Positions 36,878 through 47,320 of a DNA stretch of 64,000 nt are shown here, in pieces. A program made the position numbers and the translations under genes. The DNA is from Pelagimonas sp. (GTDB lineage Bacteria > Pseudomonadota > Alphaproteobacteria > Rhodobacterales > Rhodobacteraceae), in the NCBI GenBank assembly GCA_025210345.1, contig JAOARX010000013.1, forward strand, positions 62,001 through 126,000, given 5' to 3'. The notes under the pieces were generated by a model. The model did no database searches. It saw only the letters and a list, made by a program, of their open reading frames with translations, and was not told the DNA's origin. The number at the start of each line of letters is the position of its first letter. The stretch's first letter is position 1.

Positions 36878-37678
36878 TTAGCCGTCGATCTTGGCCGCCG
36901 CCGCGGCAATCGCCTGTTGATAGACCGTGGCCGCGTTCCATTCGTTCAGGACGCGGAAATTATGCGTGCCCTGCCCATAGGGCTGCCCTTTTTTCCACCC
37001 TTTCTGGCGCAGGAAATTGGCGGTCGAGGCTAATGCGTCCCACTGGTTGTAGAAATCCACACGCCCGTCGCCATTGCCATCGACACCGTATTTCATCGCG
37101 TTCCCGGGCAGGAACTGGGTATGGCCCAACTCGCCGTGGTAGGCGCCTCTTTGCTTGGGGCTCAGCATGCCGCGATCCACCATTTTCAGCGCCGCGATGG
37201 CATGGGGGCGGAACAGTTGCGGGCGACGGCAGTCATAGGCCACCGTGGTGATCGAGTTGATCACGGGCTCCGAGCCCATCGTGCGTCCATATCCGGTTTC
37301 CATGCCATGAATGGACACGATGATCCCGGCGGGCACGCCATAGCGTTTTTCGAGATTGGCATAGAAGGCGGGGTTCTTGGCGATGCGCTTTTTGGCGCCG
37401 CCCGCAAAGCTGGACAAAGATCCAAGACGAATCTTGATGAACCGATCAAGGCTGTATTTCACGCCTTTCTGGTTGCGATCCGCGTTGATGGTCTTTTGCG
37501 AATATTTCGCCGCCATCAGCGCGTCGATCCCACGCTGTTTGACACCGGCGGCTTTGGCCTCGGCGGCAAATTCCGCTTTCCAGGCGTTGAACCCTTTACT
37601 TGTGTTGCCGCAGCCAGCGGCATAGGCGGGGGCGGCGGTCAGGGCTGTCAGGCAAAGGGCTGTCAGGAAACGGCGCAT
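36878..37678 (-). CDS. Lytic murein transglycosylase, MltB-like (SLT_2)
   Basis: 266 residues from ATG 37678 (GGAGAG upstream) with signal peptide MRRFLTALCLTALTAAPAYA. The catalytic glutamate is in IHGMETGYGRTMG, followed by GELGHTQFLPGNAMKYGVDGNGDGRVD and WDALASTANFLRQKGWKKG, typical of family 3/MltB enzymes. It cleaves the MurNAc-GlcNAc bond to give 1,6-anhydro ends in the periplasm. No C-terminal peptidoglycan-binding domain is present. The cysteine after the signal (AAGCGN) may not be a lipobox. Confidence 0.9.
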   Translation of the reverse strand: MRRFLTALCLTALTAAPAYAAGCGNTSKGFNAWKAEFAAEAKAAGVKQRGIDALMAAKYSQKTINADRNQKGVKYSLDRFIKIRLGSLSSFAGGAKKRIAKNPAFYANLEKRYGVPAGIIVSIHGMETGYGRTMGSEPVINSITTVAYDCRRPQLFRPHAIAALKMVDRGMLSPKQRGAYHGELGHTQFLPGNAMKYGVDGNGDGRVDFYNQWDALASTANFLRQKGWKKGQPYGQGTHNFRVLNEWNAATVYQQAIAAAAAKIDG

Positions 37679-37849
37679 GGAGCTCTCCGGTTTGGTGCAA
37701 TAATGATGTGACGATAGCGGGAAACCGCCGTGGGGGCCAAGGGGGAATTCCTGACCTGCGCGGGCAGGGCGATACCCGGGATCCACCTATTGGGATGTGA
37801 CGCAGTGTCTTGGTTGTTTGGACCGGGATTTTGGGCAAAGCTTGGGGCC

Positions 37850-38737
37850 ATGACGCCAAAGTTCAGATTGCCACCCGTGCGCATATTGTTCGCCGTTTTG
37901 ACATTGCTGATGGGGGTGGGCGGGTGCACCGATTTTGCCCAAACCACCGGCCCCCAAAACACCGAGGTTCATGAGGTGGCGCAATCTTGTTGCCGCAGCG
38001 TGGAACGCTATCCCGATCCGATTATCTCGATTTTGGATCCCAAGGCCGAGAACGCCGCCGATAGGCCCTATGTCTTTAACCGCGAATACGTGCTGCGCGC
38101 GCCCTATCTGCAAGATCAACCCAGGGCCTGGGAGTATGTTCTGGATCACCTTCAGCCGTTTGACATATTGCTGACAAGCGACAAAAGCCAACTGGCCGGG
38201 CGGGTGGTCCCGGGATATTTCGGGCACTCTTTGATGTACCTGGGGACCGAGGAACAGCTGAAACAGCGCGGCTTATGGGAACACGCGGCGCTGCGCCCGC
38301 ACCATCCCAAGATCCGCGCGGGTCAGATCTTTTACGAAGCCACGCCCCCCAAGGTTCGCTTTTCGGCTGTCGATATGGTCTTGGATGTGGATGCCGTTGC
38401 GGTTTTCCGCCCCCAGGTCGCGCCGTCAGAGCAATCCGCCGCGCTCGCGCGTTTGATGACGCATTTTGATAGAAATTTTGATGCGCGGTTGGATCTTGGA
38501 TCGTGTGAGAGCGTGTTTTGCGCCGAGCTGATCAATCTGGCCTTGCCGGGTCTCAGGTTGCCGCAGACGCGCGCCTATGGGCGCCGGTTGATCGTGCCGG
38601 ATTCGATTGCCACCCATGCGCTTGATCCGGAAACCCCGCTGCGCTTTGTGGGCTTTGTTGCGGGGCTGCCGGGGCGGGTGGAATCCCTGTCGCAAGAGGC
38701 CCTGATCGCCACCATCGCGCGGTATTGGCCATCCTGA
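37850..38737 (+). CDS. Permuted papain-like (YiiX/NlpC-P60) lipoprotein
   Basis: 295 residues from ATG 37850. The N-terminus ends in a lipobox LLMGVGGC, so a lipoprotein is expected. The histidine of VVPGYFGHSLMYLG comes before the cysteine of SCESVFCAELI, the order of circularly permuted NlpC/P60 (YiiX/YebB) hydrolases. These may be amidases of cell wall or lipid. The protein has neighbours that also act on the envelope (transglycosylase just upstream, divergent), but no operon is seen. Confidence 0.78.
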   Translation: MTPKFRLPPVRILFAVLTLLMGVGGCTDFAQTTGPQNTEVHEVAQSCCRSVERYPDPIISILDPKAENAADRPYVFNREYVLRAPYLQDQPRAWEYVLDHLQPFDILLTSDKSQLAGRVVPGYFGHSLMYLGTEEQLKQRGLWEHAALRPHHPKIRAGQIFYEATPPKVRFSAVDMVLDVDAVAVFRPQVAPSEQSAALARLMTHFDRNFDARLDLGSCESVFCAELINLALPGLRLPQTRAYGRRLIVPDSIATHALDPETPLRFVGFVAGLPGRVESLSQEALIATIARYWPS

Positions 38738-38757
38738 CCCCTGTGGACCTGCACACG

Positions 38758-39348
38758 CTAGCGGCGCGCGGCTTCGATTCGGTTCAGTTCAACCGAGAAT
38801 TTTGATTGTTGGACCGACAAACAGTTCATGCTGCGGCACGCCGCCATCTTTTCTTCGATCTCGCGGGCCAGATCCGGCTGCCCCAGAGAATTTGCCTGAA
38901 AAATCAGCGTGCCGGACATGTTTTGGCGCACCATGTCCACGGGGTTTTTGCCCTTGTTGCTTTCGATAAACGCCTTGGCGGCCTGACGTTGCTTTGGGGT
39001 GAGAGTGTCGTCGTTCAGCCTGTCTTCGGCATGCCGCACGGCCAGTTTCATCGCGATCCCCGCGCCGCCGTCGCCGCCGCCCAATAGCAGCCGTTCAACG
39101 CTCCAACGGCCATCGACTTCGTCTTCGGCGGCTTGCACCGCGGTCGAAACATACAGCTGTTCGCCGTTGATGATGACAAAGCTGCCGATCACCACCCCCG
39201 CGATAACAAAGGCAAAGGGCAGCAAAAGCGACAGCTTGCCCATGGGGGAGCGCGGGCGTTTTGGCGGCTCAGGTTGAGGGACGCTTTGAGCGGTGTCCGC
39301 ATGGCGTTGCAGGCGGGCGATGCGGTCTTCGAAACTGGATTTGCTCAT
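38758..39348 (-). CDS. Hypothetical membrane-anchored protein
   Basis: 196 residues. A cytoplasmic N-terminal stretch (SFEDRIARLQRHADTAQSVPQPEPPKRPR) precedes one membrane helix at about residues 38-62, and the rest is a helical periplasmic domain ending in QSKFSVELNRIEAARR. Two cysteines lie close together in AACRSMNCLSV. No family recognised. Its 3' end is 21 bp from the converging lipoprotein gene. Confidence 0.6.
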   Translation of the reverse strand: MSKSSFEDRIARLQRHADTAQSVPQPEPPKRPRSPMGKLSLLLPFAFVIAGVVIGSFVIINGEQLYVSTAVQAAEDEVDGRWSVERLLLGGGDGGAGIAMKLAVRHAEDRLNDDTLTPKQRQAAKAFIESNKGKNPVDMVRQNMSGTLIFQANSLGQPDLAREIEEKMAACRSMNCLSVQQSKFSVELNRIEAARR

Positions 39349-39423
39349 AATGCTTCCGTCATACCAATGCGTGTGCCGCCAGACTGGCCGGTGATTGTGG
39401 CAAGAATTCAGCCGGGGGAGGAA

Positions 39424-39452
39424 ACAAAAAGGGCGCCCCAGCGGGACGCCCT
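39424..39452 (-). terminator. Rho-independent terminator of glnA
   Basis: On the minus strand AGGGCGTCCC and GGGGCGCCCT arms enclose GCT and are followed by TTTTTG, just after the glnA stop at 39477. Confidence 0.85.
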
Positions 39453-39476
39453 GAATTTATCACGAAGCCAGGTGAC

Positions 39477-40883
39477 TTAGCAGCTGTAGTACATGCCGAA
39501 CTCAACCGGGTGCGGCGTGTGTTCGTACAGCTCGACTTCTTCCATCTTGAGGTCAATGTAACCTTCGATCTGGTCCTTGGTGAACACGTCGCCAGCCAGC
39601 AGGAAGTCGTGGTCCGCAGCCAGGCTGTCCAGCGCTTCGCGCAGGCTTCCGCAGACAGTCGGGATGTCGGCCAGCTCTTCGGCGGGCAGATCATACAGGT
39701 TCTTGTCCATGGCTTCGCCCGGATCGATCTTGTTCTTGATGCCGTCAAGGCCGGCCATCAGCAGGGCTGCAAACGCCAGGTAGGGGTTCGCCGCCGGATC
39801 GGGGAAGCGGGCCTCGACGCGCTTGGCCTTAGGTGATTCAGTCCACGGAATACGGACACAACCCGAACGGTTACGTGCCGAGTAAGCGCGCAGAACGGGG
39901 GCTTCGAAGCCGGGGATCAGACGCTTGTAGCTGTTGGTCGACGGATTGGTGAAGGCGTTCAGCGTTTTCGCGTGCTTCAGGATGCCACCGATGAAATACA
40001 GCGCTTCCTGCGACAGGTCGGCGTATTTGTCGCCTGCGAACAGGGGTTTGCCGTCTTTCCAGATCGACATGTTCACGTGCATCCCGGTGCCGTTGTCGCC
40101 ATAGATCGGCTTGGGCATGAAGGTGGCGGTTTTGCCATAGGCGGCGGCCACGTTGTGGATGACGTATTTGTATTTCTGCAGCTCGTCGGCCTGTTTGGTG
40201 ACGCTGTCAAAAATCAGGCCCAGCTCGTGCTGACACGACGCCACTTCGTGGTGGTGCTTGTCAACTTTCATGCCCAGACGCTTCATGGTCGACAGCATTT
40301 CCGAACGCAGATCCTGCGCGTCGTCGATCGGGTTGACCGGGAAATAGCCGCCCTTGACGCCCGGACGGTGGCCCGAGTTGCCCATTTCATATTCGGTGTC
40401 GGTGTTCCACGATCCGTCAACCGCGTCCACTTCGTAGGACACTTTGTTGATCGAGTTCGAGAAACGCACGTCGTCGAACAGGAAGAATTCCGCTTCGGGG
40501 CCCATGTAGGCCACGTCACCGATGCCCGATGCCTTCAGGTAGGCTTCGGCCTTTTGGGCGGTGCCGCGCGGGTCGCGCTCATAGGCTTCGCCGGTGTCCG
40601 GCTCAACGATCGAGCAGTGAACACAGATGGTTTTTTCCGCATAGAACGGGTCCATATAGGCGCTGTCGCAATCGGGCATCAGTTTCATGTCCGAGTTTTC
40701 AATCGACTTCCAGCCAGCGATGGAGGAGCCGTCGAACATGAAGCCTTCTTCGAGGAAGTCCTCGTCAACCAGGTCCACATCCACGGTCACGTGCTGAAGT
40801 TTGCCGCGGGTGTCGGTGAAGCGAATGTCGACGTATGCGACCTCTTCTTCTTTGATCTTGGCGAGCAGATCTTGTGCGCTCAT
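39477..40883 (-). CDS. glnA: Glutamine synthetase type I
   Basis: 468 residues, the bacterial GSI-beta length. [24 protein letters not shown], the beta-grasp and catalytic [15 protein letters not shown] and [14 protein letters not shown] segments are all present. Tyr397 lies in NLYDLPAEE, the site adenylylated by GlnE. It makes glutamine from glutamate, ammonia and ATP. It follows glnB by 88 bp in the same orientation, the usual alphaproteobacterial glnBA operon; a GAAGGAA ribosome site precedes the ATG. Confidence 0.97.
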   Translation of the reverse strand: MSAQDLLAKIKEEEVAYVDIRFTDTRGKLQHVTVDVDLVDEDFLEEGFMFDGSSIAGWKSIENSDMKLMPDCDSAYMDPFYAEKTICVHCSIVEPDTGEAYERDPRGTAQKAEAYLKASGIGDVAYMGPEAEFFLFDDVRFSNSINKVSYEVDAVDGSWNTDTEYEMGNSGHRPGVKGGYFPVNPIDDAQDLRSEMLSTMKRLGMKVDKHHHEVASCQHELGLIFDSVTKQADELQKYKYVIHNVAAAYGKTATFMPKPIYGDNGTGMHVNMSIWKDGKPLFAGDKYADLSQEALYFIGGILKHAKTLNAFTNPSTNSYKRLIPGFEAPVLRAYSARNRSGCVRIPWTESPKAKRVEARFPDPAANPYLAFAALLMAGLDGIKNKIDPGEAMDKNLYDLPAEELADIPTVCGSLREALDSLAADHDFLLAGDVFTKDQIEGYIDLKMEEVELYEHTPHPVEFGMYYSC

Positions 40884-40971
40884 CGTAGATTTCCTTCCTT
40901 CGGGTTTTCGGGTGTTTGTGCGGCCCCGGAACAGCCCCGGCGCCGGCGTATGATATTAGGTGTGTTTGATA

Positions 40972-43184
<2,213 letters not shown>

Positions 43185-43229
43185 ACCCTGGGCGTCAACC
43201 CCCGGGCGTAGGCGGGGGTCACATCCGGT

Positions 43230-43730
43230 TCAGATCGCGACCAATTCCGGCTCAGAGGATGCGACCTCGAGCCCGTCCATGTAGAGAATCTGCGGGCTGT
43301 CAAAGATCAACTGAATCATCGGCTGGTCGGAAACCCCGTCTTCCCTGATGAATTCTCCATCAATCAGGCGATGGGCCGGAACCAGCGCCTGTTTGGCGCC
43401 AAACAGCGCTTGCGCACGCCAGTCGCGCACAAGGATTTGCTGATCAGCCGGCAGGCGCGTATCCGCCTCTGGGCGCGTGTGCCCCAGCGTGCCGGCCTTG
43501 ATCACCAGCATGGGTACCTGCGCGGTAAAGCTGCGAATGTGTCTGACGCGGGCAACGCCGCTGTTGCGGGTGATGACGCGTGCACCGGGTAAAATGTCAT
43601 AGGCGGGCAAAGCCCCGTCCAGTGTGAGAACAACAGCGTCAGCTGTCATCGCATTGAGACCATTGCATGGCCCAACTTGGCGCGCGGAAAGGAGCGACCC
43701 ATCAGCACGCCCGACCGTATTCGGTTTCAT
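43230..43730 (-). CDS. Hint domain protein
   Basis: 166 residues from ATG 43730 (AGGAT upstream); ATG 43649 is another possible start. AVVLTLDGALPAYDILPGARVITRNSGVARVRHI and DQQILVRDWRAQALFG, with ALVPAHRLIDGEFIR, follow the Hint (hedgehog/intein) fold of Rhodobacteraceae proteins. In this short form there is no cysteine at the usual cleavage position (VVLT), so self-cleavage is unlikely. Function unknown. It lies just before tRNA-Leu, reading away from it. Confidence 0.75.
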   Translation of the reverse strand: MKPNTVGRADGSLLSARQVGPCNGLNAMTADAVVLTLDGALPAYDILPGARVITRNSGVARVRHIRSFTAQVPMLVIKAGTLGHTRPEADTRLPADQQILVRDWRAQALFGAKQALVPAHRLIDGEFIREDGVSDQPMIQLIFDSPQILYMDGLEVASSEPELVAI

Positions 43731-43898
43731 GGCGTATCCTGTTAACCTGCCTTCAATTGTCGAAAAGACTAATGCATTTGCGATTCACTGTCGCGCGTTA
43801 TGTTCGCCAAATACGTGGAAAAATTTCGGAAATTTTTGCTCGCACTCCTCAAGAACCTTTGCTAGACAGCAATTCCGGTGGACATGGCTCCATCGTGT

Positions 43899-43983
43899 GC
43901 GGATGTGGCGAAATTGGTAGACGCACCAGATTTAGGTTCTGGCGCCGCGAGGCGTGGGGGTTCAAGTCCCTCCATCCGCACCA
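43899..43983 (+). tRNA. tRNA-Leu, anticodon TAG
   Basis: 85 nt including encoded CCA. Acceptor arms GCGGATG and CATCCGC pair; the anticodon stem CCAGA/TCTGG holds loop TTTAGGT, giving anticodon TAG; a long variable arm CGCCGCGAGGCG and the TTCAAGT loop are typical of class II tRNA-Leu. Its 3' 55 bp (43929-43983) are the attachment site of the element that follows. Confidence 0.97.
43929..43983 (+). repeat. attL, 3' part of tRNA-Leu
   Basis: 55 bp identical to 54786-54840, beginning GATTTAGGTTCTGG in the anticodon arm and ending at the CCA. The flanking bases differ on both sides. Confidence 0.95.
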
Positions 43984-44067
43984 CTTTGAAATTTAAGGGA
44001 AAATACAGATTTCAACTCGTGATCTAACGGGGGTGGGAAATCGAGTTTCGCAAATAGTTTCGCACTT

Positions 44068-44553
44068 TCACGTTCCGTTTCCGTTCTGTTCGCGGCGCTT
44101 TTGCGCGCGCTTGGACGCTGATTTTTGGTTCGCTTGCGCCCGATATTTCTGAACCATGGACAGTGTTTTGTGGCCCGTGACCGCCTGGATATCTGCGTCA
44201 CTGCATCCGGCTTCGGCTAGATGTTTGGCAGCGGTATAGCGCCACCCGTGAGGGACTAGGCGCCCCTTTCCCTCCTTGGCTCCGATTTTCTCCCTGACGT
44301 CTTCGACCGCCTTTTGAATTTGGCGTTTGCCGATTGGTTGGCGCAGGTTGCGCGCAAAAATATGTTCGCCCCCTTGCGGCAGTGTGGCGAGGTAGGTCTG
44401 CAAGCGGGCAGGGCAATAGACCCAGATTTTCGCACCGGTTTTATCCTGCACGACCGCCATGTATTCGCCGTCGAAGTCATCCCATTTCATTTTTGCGCAA
44501 TCTCCGATGCGCTGACCAGTGCCGATGGCAAGTTCATATGCAGTGCGGGCCAT
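44068..44553 (-). pseudogene. Tyrosine integrase, C-terminal catalytic half only
   Basis: 161 residues. The catalytic residues are all visible: Arg in GTGQRIGDCAKMKW, HGWR, GHKT, and the tyrosine in MVQKY. A full phage integrase has about 350-400 residues with N-terminal arm- and core-binding domains. Here the sequence directly upstream encodes another gene in a different frame, so the N-terminal half has been lost. It sits next to attL, the usual place of the integrase, and points to the tRNA. Without its DNA-binding arms it is very probably not functional. Confidence 0.85.
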
Positions 44554-44791
44554 CGTGTTCTTGGTCCAGCGCGTCGCGGGGAATGGGTTTGAACGGCCAC
44601 GGTTCGCCGCGCTTTGCGAGGGTCTCGGCCTGATGGCGAAAGCCCAGCCAGGAGTGATCCGGGTTGCGGGTGATCCGGGTTGCGTCCAGGTGCAGCAGAT
44701 CGCCGGTTTCTGGGTTCATCAGGCGCACCATGCTAGCGGCAAGGTTGATTTGATGGGCGCGTTTGCGGGTGTCGCGGACGGTGGCAAGCAT
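44534..44791 (-). CDS. Small phage-type protein, C-terminus at deletion join
   Basis: 85 residues from ATG 44791 (AAGGAAC upstream): MLATVRDTRKRAHQINLAAS, TRITRNPDHSWLGFRHQAETLAKRGEPWPF and a short tail. Small proteins of this look occur in rhodobacterial prophages near the integrase; function unknown. Its last codons run into the integrase remnant in another frame, so its natural C-terminus may be altered. Part of the leftward operon. Confidence 0.6.
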   Translation of the reverse strand: MLATVRDTRKRAHQINLAASMVRLMNPETGDLLHLDATRITRNPDHSWLGFRHQAETLAKRGEPWPFKPIPRDALDQEHDGPHCI

Positions 44792-44801
44792 GGGTTGTTC
44801 C

Positions 44802-45008
44802 TTAGATCGCTGCGTGTGTGAGGGGTTCGAGCATTGCCCATGCGACACCACCGCAGCCGATTGCGATCAGGCTGAGCAGGGCAAAAAGCGCGGTGGCGGC
44901 CTGCAATTCGCGGGGTGCGAGGTCATGGAAAAGAGTGCGGATTTCGTTTGCGACCATTGCGGCAAGAAATGCGTTCAGAATCGCGATGGCGGTCAGGATG
45001 GCGATCAT
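44802..45008 (-). CDS. Small membrane protein of the leftward operon
   Basis: 68 residues from ATG 45008, whose AGGAGGG ribosome site is 9 bp away; its ATG overlaps the stop of the upstream gene (ATGA). Two membrane helices (MIAILTAIAILNAFLAAMVA and ALFALLSLIAIGCGGVAWAML) with a short charged loop between. Function not recognised. Confidence 0.6.
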   Translation of the reverse strand: MIAILTAIAILNAFLAAMVANEIRTLFHDLAPRELQAATALFALLSLIAIGCGGVAWAMLEPLTHAAI

Positions 45009-45379
45009 CGGTTGCATCCCTCCTGGGGGTGGCCAAGGCGCTGACACAGGTTGTTGCGCGCGCGGATGGCCAGCAGCTCGGCAGGGCTGCGGCGCTGTGA
45101 GGGGAGCGGCGTGAGGGGTGGTTCGCCTTTCAGGACGCGGCTTGCGGCCACGCACCAATTGTGGGGCACCATAAAGCGGTCGGGATCAAAGGCGAAAACG
45201 CCCAGCACCTGCACCTCGTAATAGGCGGGGCGGTATTCGTTTTCTTCGGGGATGCCCCAAAGCCCGCCCTCGTCCAGCACGAGGCGCTGCAAGAGAGCCA
45301 GCCCCAATTCGGGCGGCACGGCGCGCAGCTGGTCGATGGTCTCTTGCAGCCGGGGATCGGGTGGGGATGTGTCGAACAT
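45005..45379 (-). CDS. Hypothetical phage protein of the leftward operon
   Basis: 124 residues: MFDTSPPDPRLQETIDQLRAVPPELGLALLQRLVLDEGG..., soluble, with WCVAASRVLKGE in the middle and a basic end. No family recognised. First gene of the leftward run 45379 to 44068, about 100 bp downstream of the operator-filled promoter at 45498-45526. Confidence 0.6.
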   Translation of the reverse strand: MFDTSPPDPRLQETIDQLRAVPPELGLALLQRLVLDEGGLWGIPEENEYRPAYYEVQVLGVFAFDPDRFMVPHNWCVAASRVLKGEPPLTPLPSQRRSPAELLAIRARNNLCQRLGHPQEGCNR

Positions 45380-45472
45380 GGGTGCCTCCTGATTTCCACC
45401 GCGAGAAGGGCGCGGCCCCCATCAAGCGCGATCAGCCAAGGGCGTCTTCGGCGATTGATGGTGAATTGCGTA

Positions 45473-45526
45473 GTACATGAAAAATGTACATTCAAATATA
45501 AAAGTACATGAAATATGTACTCGCAA
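45473..45526 (-). promoter_or_regulatory. Leftward promoter with two 17-bp phage operators
   Basis: Perfect inverted repeats GTACATGAAAAATGTAC (45473-45489) and GTACATGAAATATGTAC (45504-45520), centre distance 31 bp, about three turns. On the minus strand TTGCGA (45526-45521) and TTTTAT (45503-45498) flank the second operator, which exactly fills the 17-bp spacer. A repressor on it would block RNA polymerase. The same operator recurs at 46737. Confidence 0.75.
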
Positions 45527-45562
45527 TGGTAATTTTCGAGTCGGGAAGTAGCTGCGCAAAGA

Positions 45563-45588
45563 AAAAGCCCCGCTTTGGGCGGGGCTTT
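45563..45588 (-). terminator. Rho-independent terminator after the prophage lipoprotein gene
   Basis: GCCCCGC/GCGGGGC hairpin with an A run on the left, which reads as TTTTT on the minus strand, 55 bp after the stop at 45644. Confidence 0.8.
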
Positions 45589-45643
45589 GAAGCCGATTGG
45601 TTGTTGGTGCCGATGAGCTGACGTTAGCTTTGAACGGGATCTG

Positions 45644-45973
45644 TTATTTGCAAGACTTTCGCTCTTGTTCGCGTTCGATTGCCTGGATGTGGCCTTTTGT
45701 CACCGCGATGTTGGTTTCTTCGTCGCCGCCCGCCATGCTTGAAATCGGCAAGCCCAAGAGGATAACGCCCACAGCGTCGCCCGTTGCTGCCTTTTTCTGA
45801 TTGGCGCTGGCGTTTTCAAGCGCCTGCGTGTGCTCCAGCTTGGTCTGAGTGAGGCGCTTGCATGAGTAGCCTTTGTACTCATTTTTTCCGATCTCAACGG
45901 CTGCGATTTCATCAGGATTTTTGGCGCATGCAGCCGCCAAGAATAGTGTGGAAATCAAAAGTGTCTTGCGCAT
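45644..45973 (-). CDS. Prophage-encoded lipoprotein
   Basis: 109 residues from ATG 45973; MRKTLLISTLFLAAACAK ends in a lipobox (LAAAC). YSCKRLTQTKLEHTQALENASANQKKAATGDAVGVILLGLPISS and IQAIEREQERKSCK follow, a form I know from small lipoproteins of Rhodobacteraceae chromosomes and prophages. It is a single gene with its own terminator, typical of a lysogeny-time cargo gene; surface exclusion is one possible role, unproven. Confidence 0.7.
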   Translation of the reverse strand: MRKTLLISTLFLAAACAKNPDEIAAVEIGKNEYKGYSCKRLTQTKLEHTQALENASANQKKAATGDAVGVILLGLPISSMAGGDEETNIAVTKGHIQAIEREQERKSCK

Positions 45974-46343
45974 TGGTTTCTCTTTGGTCAAATTATCGGT
46001 GGTTGAGTAAATGGTGTGTAATCAGTCGTTTATAGGCGATGATTCCTTAGGTGTTTATGACGCACATTGGCGTCAATGTTAACCAATTTTTAACACAAAT
46101 TGAACTGAGGTGACGCGGATCTAGCGCTTGTTGTCTCTAACGCGCGTGCTATGTCCAGCGCTGGGTTAAGAATTGACCAATTGGTTTGGTGTGTGCCGGG
46201 CGCTGGCGCGAAGTCGTTCTTCCCCGTTTTCAATGAATAATCTGATTAATGATCTTGGCTGGGGGTAGCTATGCTTGGTTCGCGCTGGGTGTCGAAGCTG
46301 TTGTTCATGGTGGGCGTTAGGTTGCGGCGAATGGGGGTCGATC
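45974..46343 (+). other. Gene-free region between lipoprotein and repressor genes
   Basis: About 370 bp, AT-richer than average, with TTAACCAATTTTTAACAC-like stretches near 46080. A minus-strand frame at 46166-46369 overlaps the repressor end and has no coding character. It should contain the lipoprotein promoter; nothing else is recognised. Confidence 0.45.
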
Positions 46344-46676
46344 TCAATTGGGTTTTGGACCCATTTCACTGTGTACGGCTTCTAAGATCGGGAAAAGGCG
46401 GTCCTGAACGTCGCTCGGAAGCTGAGCGTAATCGCCGTGGATCATGAAATTGAAATCAATGCGGTGTTCACGGTGAAAATACGTCATTAGTGCGCGGGAC
46501 GGATATGAGCGGCACTTCTCAATGTTGCTCACGGTTGCCTTGGTGATGTTCACCTTTGCGCCCAGTTCATCTTGGCTTAGTCCGCTGTAGATCCGGGCCG
46601 CCTTGAGGCGAACCGAAGCGGCGAATTGATCGCCATCCCGCGTCATTGCGAGTTTCTCTTTGGTCAGTGTGTCCAT
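46344..46676 (-). CDS. XRE family phage repressor
   Basis: 110 residues from ATG 46676 (alternative ATG 46646, which has AAGAGAAA upstream). HTH at about residues 22-62: VRLKAARIYSGLSQDELGAKVNITKATVSNIEKC. A short C-terminal part (FPILEAVHSEMGPKPN) without a LexA-like peptidase, so induction by self-cleavage is not expected. It faces the Cro-like gene over a promoter with GTACAT-N5-ATGTAC operators, which also occur at the leftward promoter; hence the likely lysogeny repressor. Confidence 0.78.
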   Translation of the reverse strand: MDTLTKEKLAMTRDGDQFAASVRLKAARIYSGLSQDELGAKVNITKATVSNIEKCRSYPSRALMTYFHREHRIDFNFMIHGDYAQLPSDVQDRLFPILEAVHSEMGPKPN

Positions 46677-46695
46677 GTCGGCAGTTTGGTTTGGG

Positions 46696-46759
46696 GTACA
46701 TAAAATGTGAACGGATGAAATTTCTGAACATTGACGGTACATAAATAATGTACTATCGG
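46696..46759 (+). promoter_or_regulatory. Repressor/Cro switch promoter and operators
   Basis: GTACATAAATAATGTAC (46737-46753) exactly fills the 17-bp gap between TTGACG (46731-46736) and TATCGG (46754-46759). A half site GTACATAAAATG begins at 46696, towards the repressor gene. With transcription starting about 7 bp after the -10 box, the Cro-like mRNA would begin at or next to its ATG at 46767. Confidence 0.7.
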
Positions 46760-46766
46760 TCGATTT

Positions 46767-46970
46767 ATGCAGACCGTTGAGAAAATCTCCGATGAAATTG
46801 GCCGCAAGCGCCTCGCCGCCTTGATTGGTGTGGGGCGTTCGGCTGTTACGAATGCCATCAAGGATGGCGTCTTTCCTGCCAGTTGGTTTGTTGTGGTCTC
46901 GCGTGAGTGCGAGGCGGCCAAAATCGACTGCCCGCTGTCTGCCTTCAATTTCAAAGAGGCGGCGGAATGA
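46767..46970 (+). CDS. Cro-like HTH protein
   Basis: 67 residues: ISDEIGRKRLAALIGVGRSAVTNAIKDGVFPASWFVVVSREC is a compact HTH of the Cro type. No ribosome site precedes ATG 46767, and the promoter spacing suggests a leaderless message. It is divergent from the repressor and opens the rightward early operon; the next gene overlaps its stop by ATGA. Confidence 0.72.
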   Translation: MQTVEKISDEIGRKRLAALIGVGRSAVTNAIKDGVFPASWFVVVSRECEAAKIDCPLSAFNFKEAAE

Positions 46971-47320
46971 AAGCGGTTGATCAAAAGACGTTTGTGCATC
47001 CATGCGGCGACGATACACCTGACGCGCGGCGCAAGTCTGCGGAAAAGCTGGTTAAGGCGCTGTTCCTGGAATGCGACGATGACGAAGTGGTCAATCTGGT
47101 GATTGATGCCTTTGCTGGGCGCACGTCGCAGCACAAAAAGCAGGTCAAGATTTCCGCGTTTGGCGGGGTTGATAAAGAGACCGCGCGGCGCTGGATTTCC
47201 GGCGAAAGCAAGCCGATCAGCCGCGCGTTTTCGCAGGTCTGTCTTGTGGTCATGTTGCAGGCAGTGCCTGTCATGGATCAGACGAAATTCCTGCAAGACA
47301 TGCTGGGGATTGAGCTATGA
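46967..47320 (+). CDS. Phage early protein, putative DNA-binding
   Basis: 117 residues from ATG 46967, overlapping the Cro-like stop. VNLVIDAFAGRTSQHKKQVKISAFGGVDKETARRWISGESKPISRAFSQV looks like an HTH segment (ETARRWISGES), so it might act like CII; this is an inference from shape and position only. The 3' end overlaps the next gene by 4 bp. Confidence 0.55.
   Translation: MKAVDQKTFVHPCGDDTPDARRKSAEKLVKALFLECDDDEVVNLVIDAFAGRTSQHKKQVKISAFGGVDKETARRWISGESKPISRAFSQVCLVVMLQAVPVMDQTKFLQDMLGIEL

Noticed and set aside
46166..46369. Minus-strand frame of 67 codons after the repressor gene
   Set aside because: Overlaps the repressor 3' end, no ribosome site, histidine/proline-rich; not counted as a gene.
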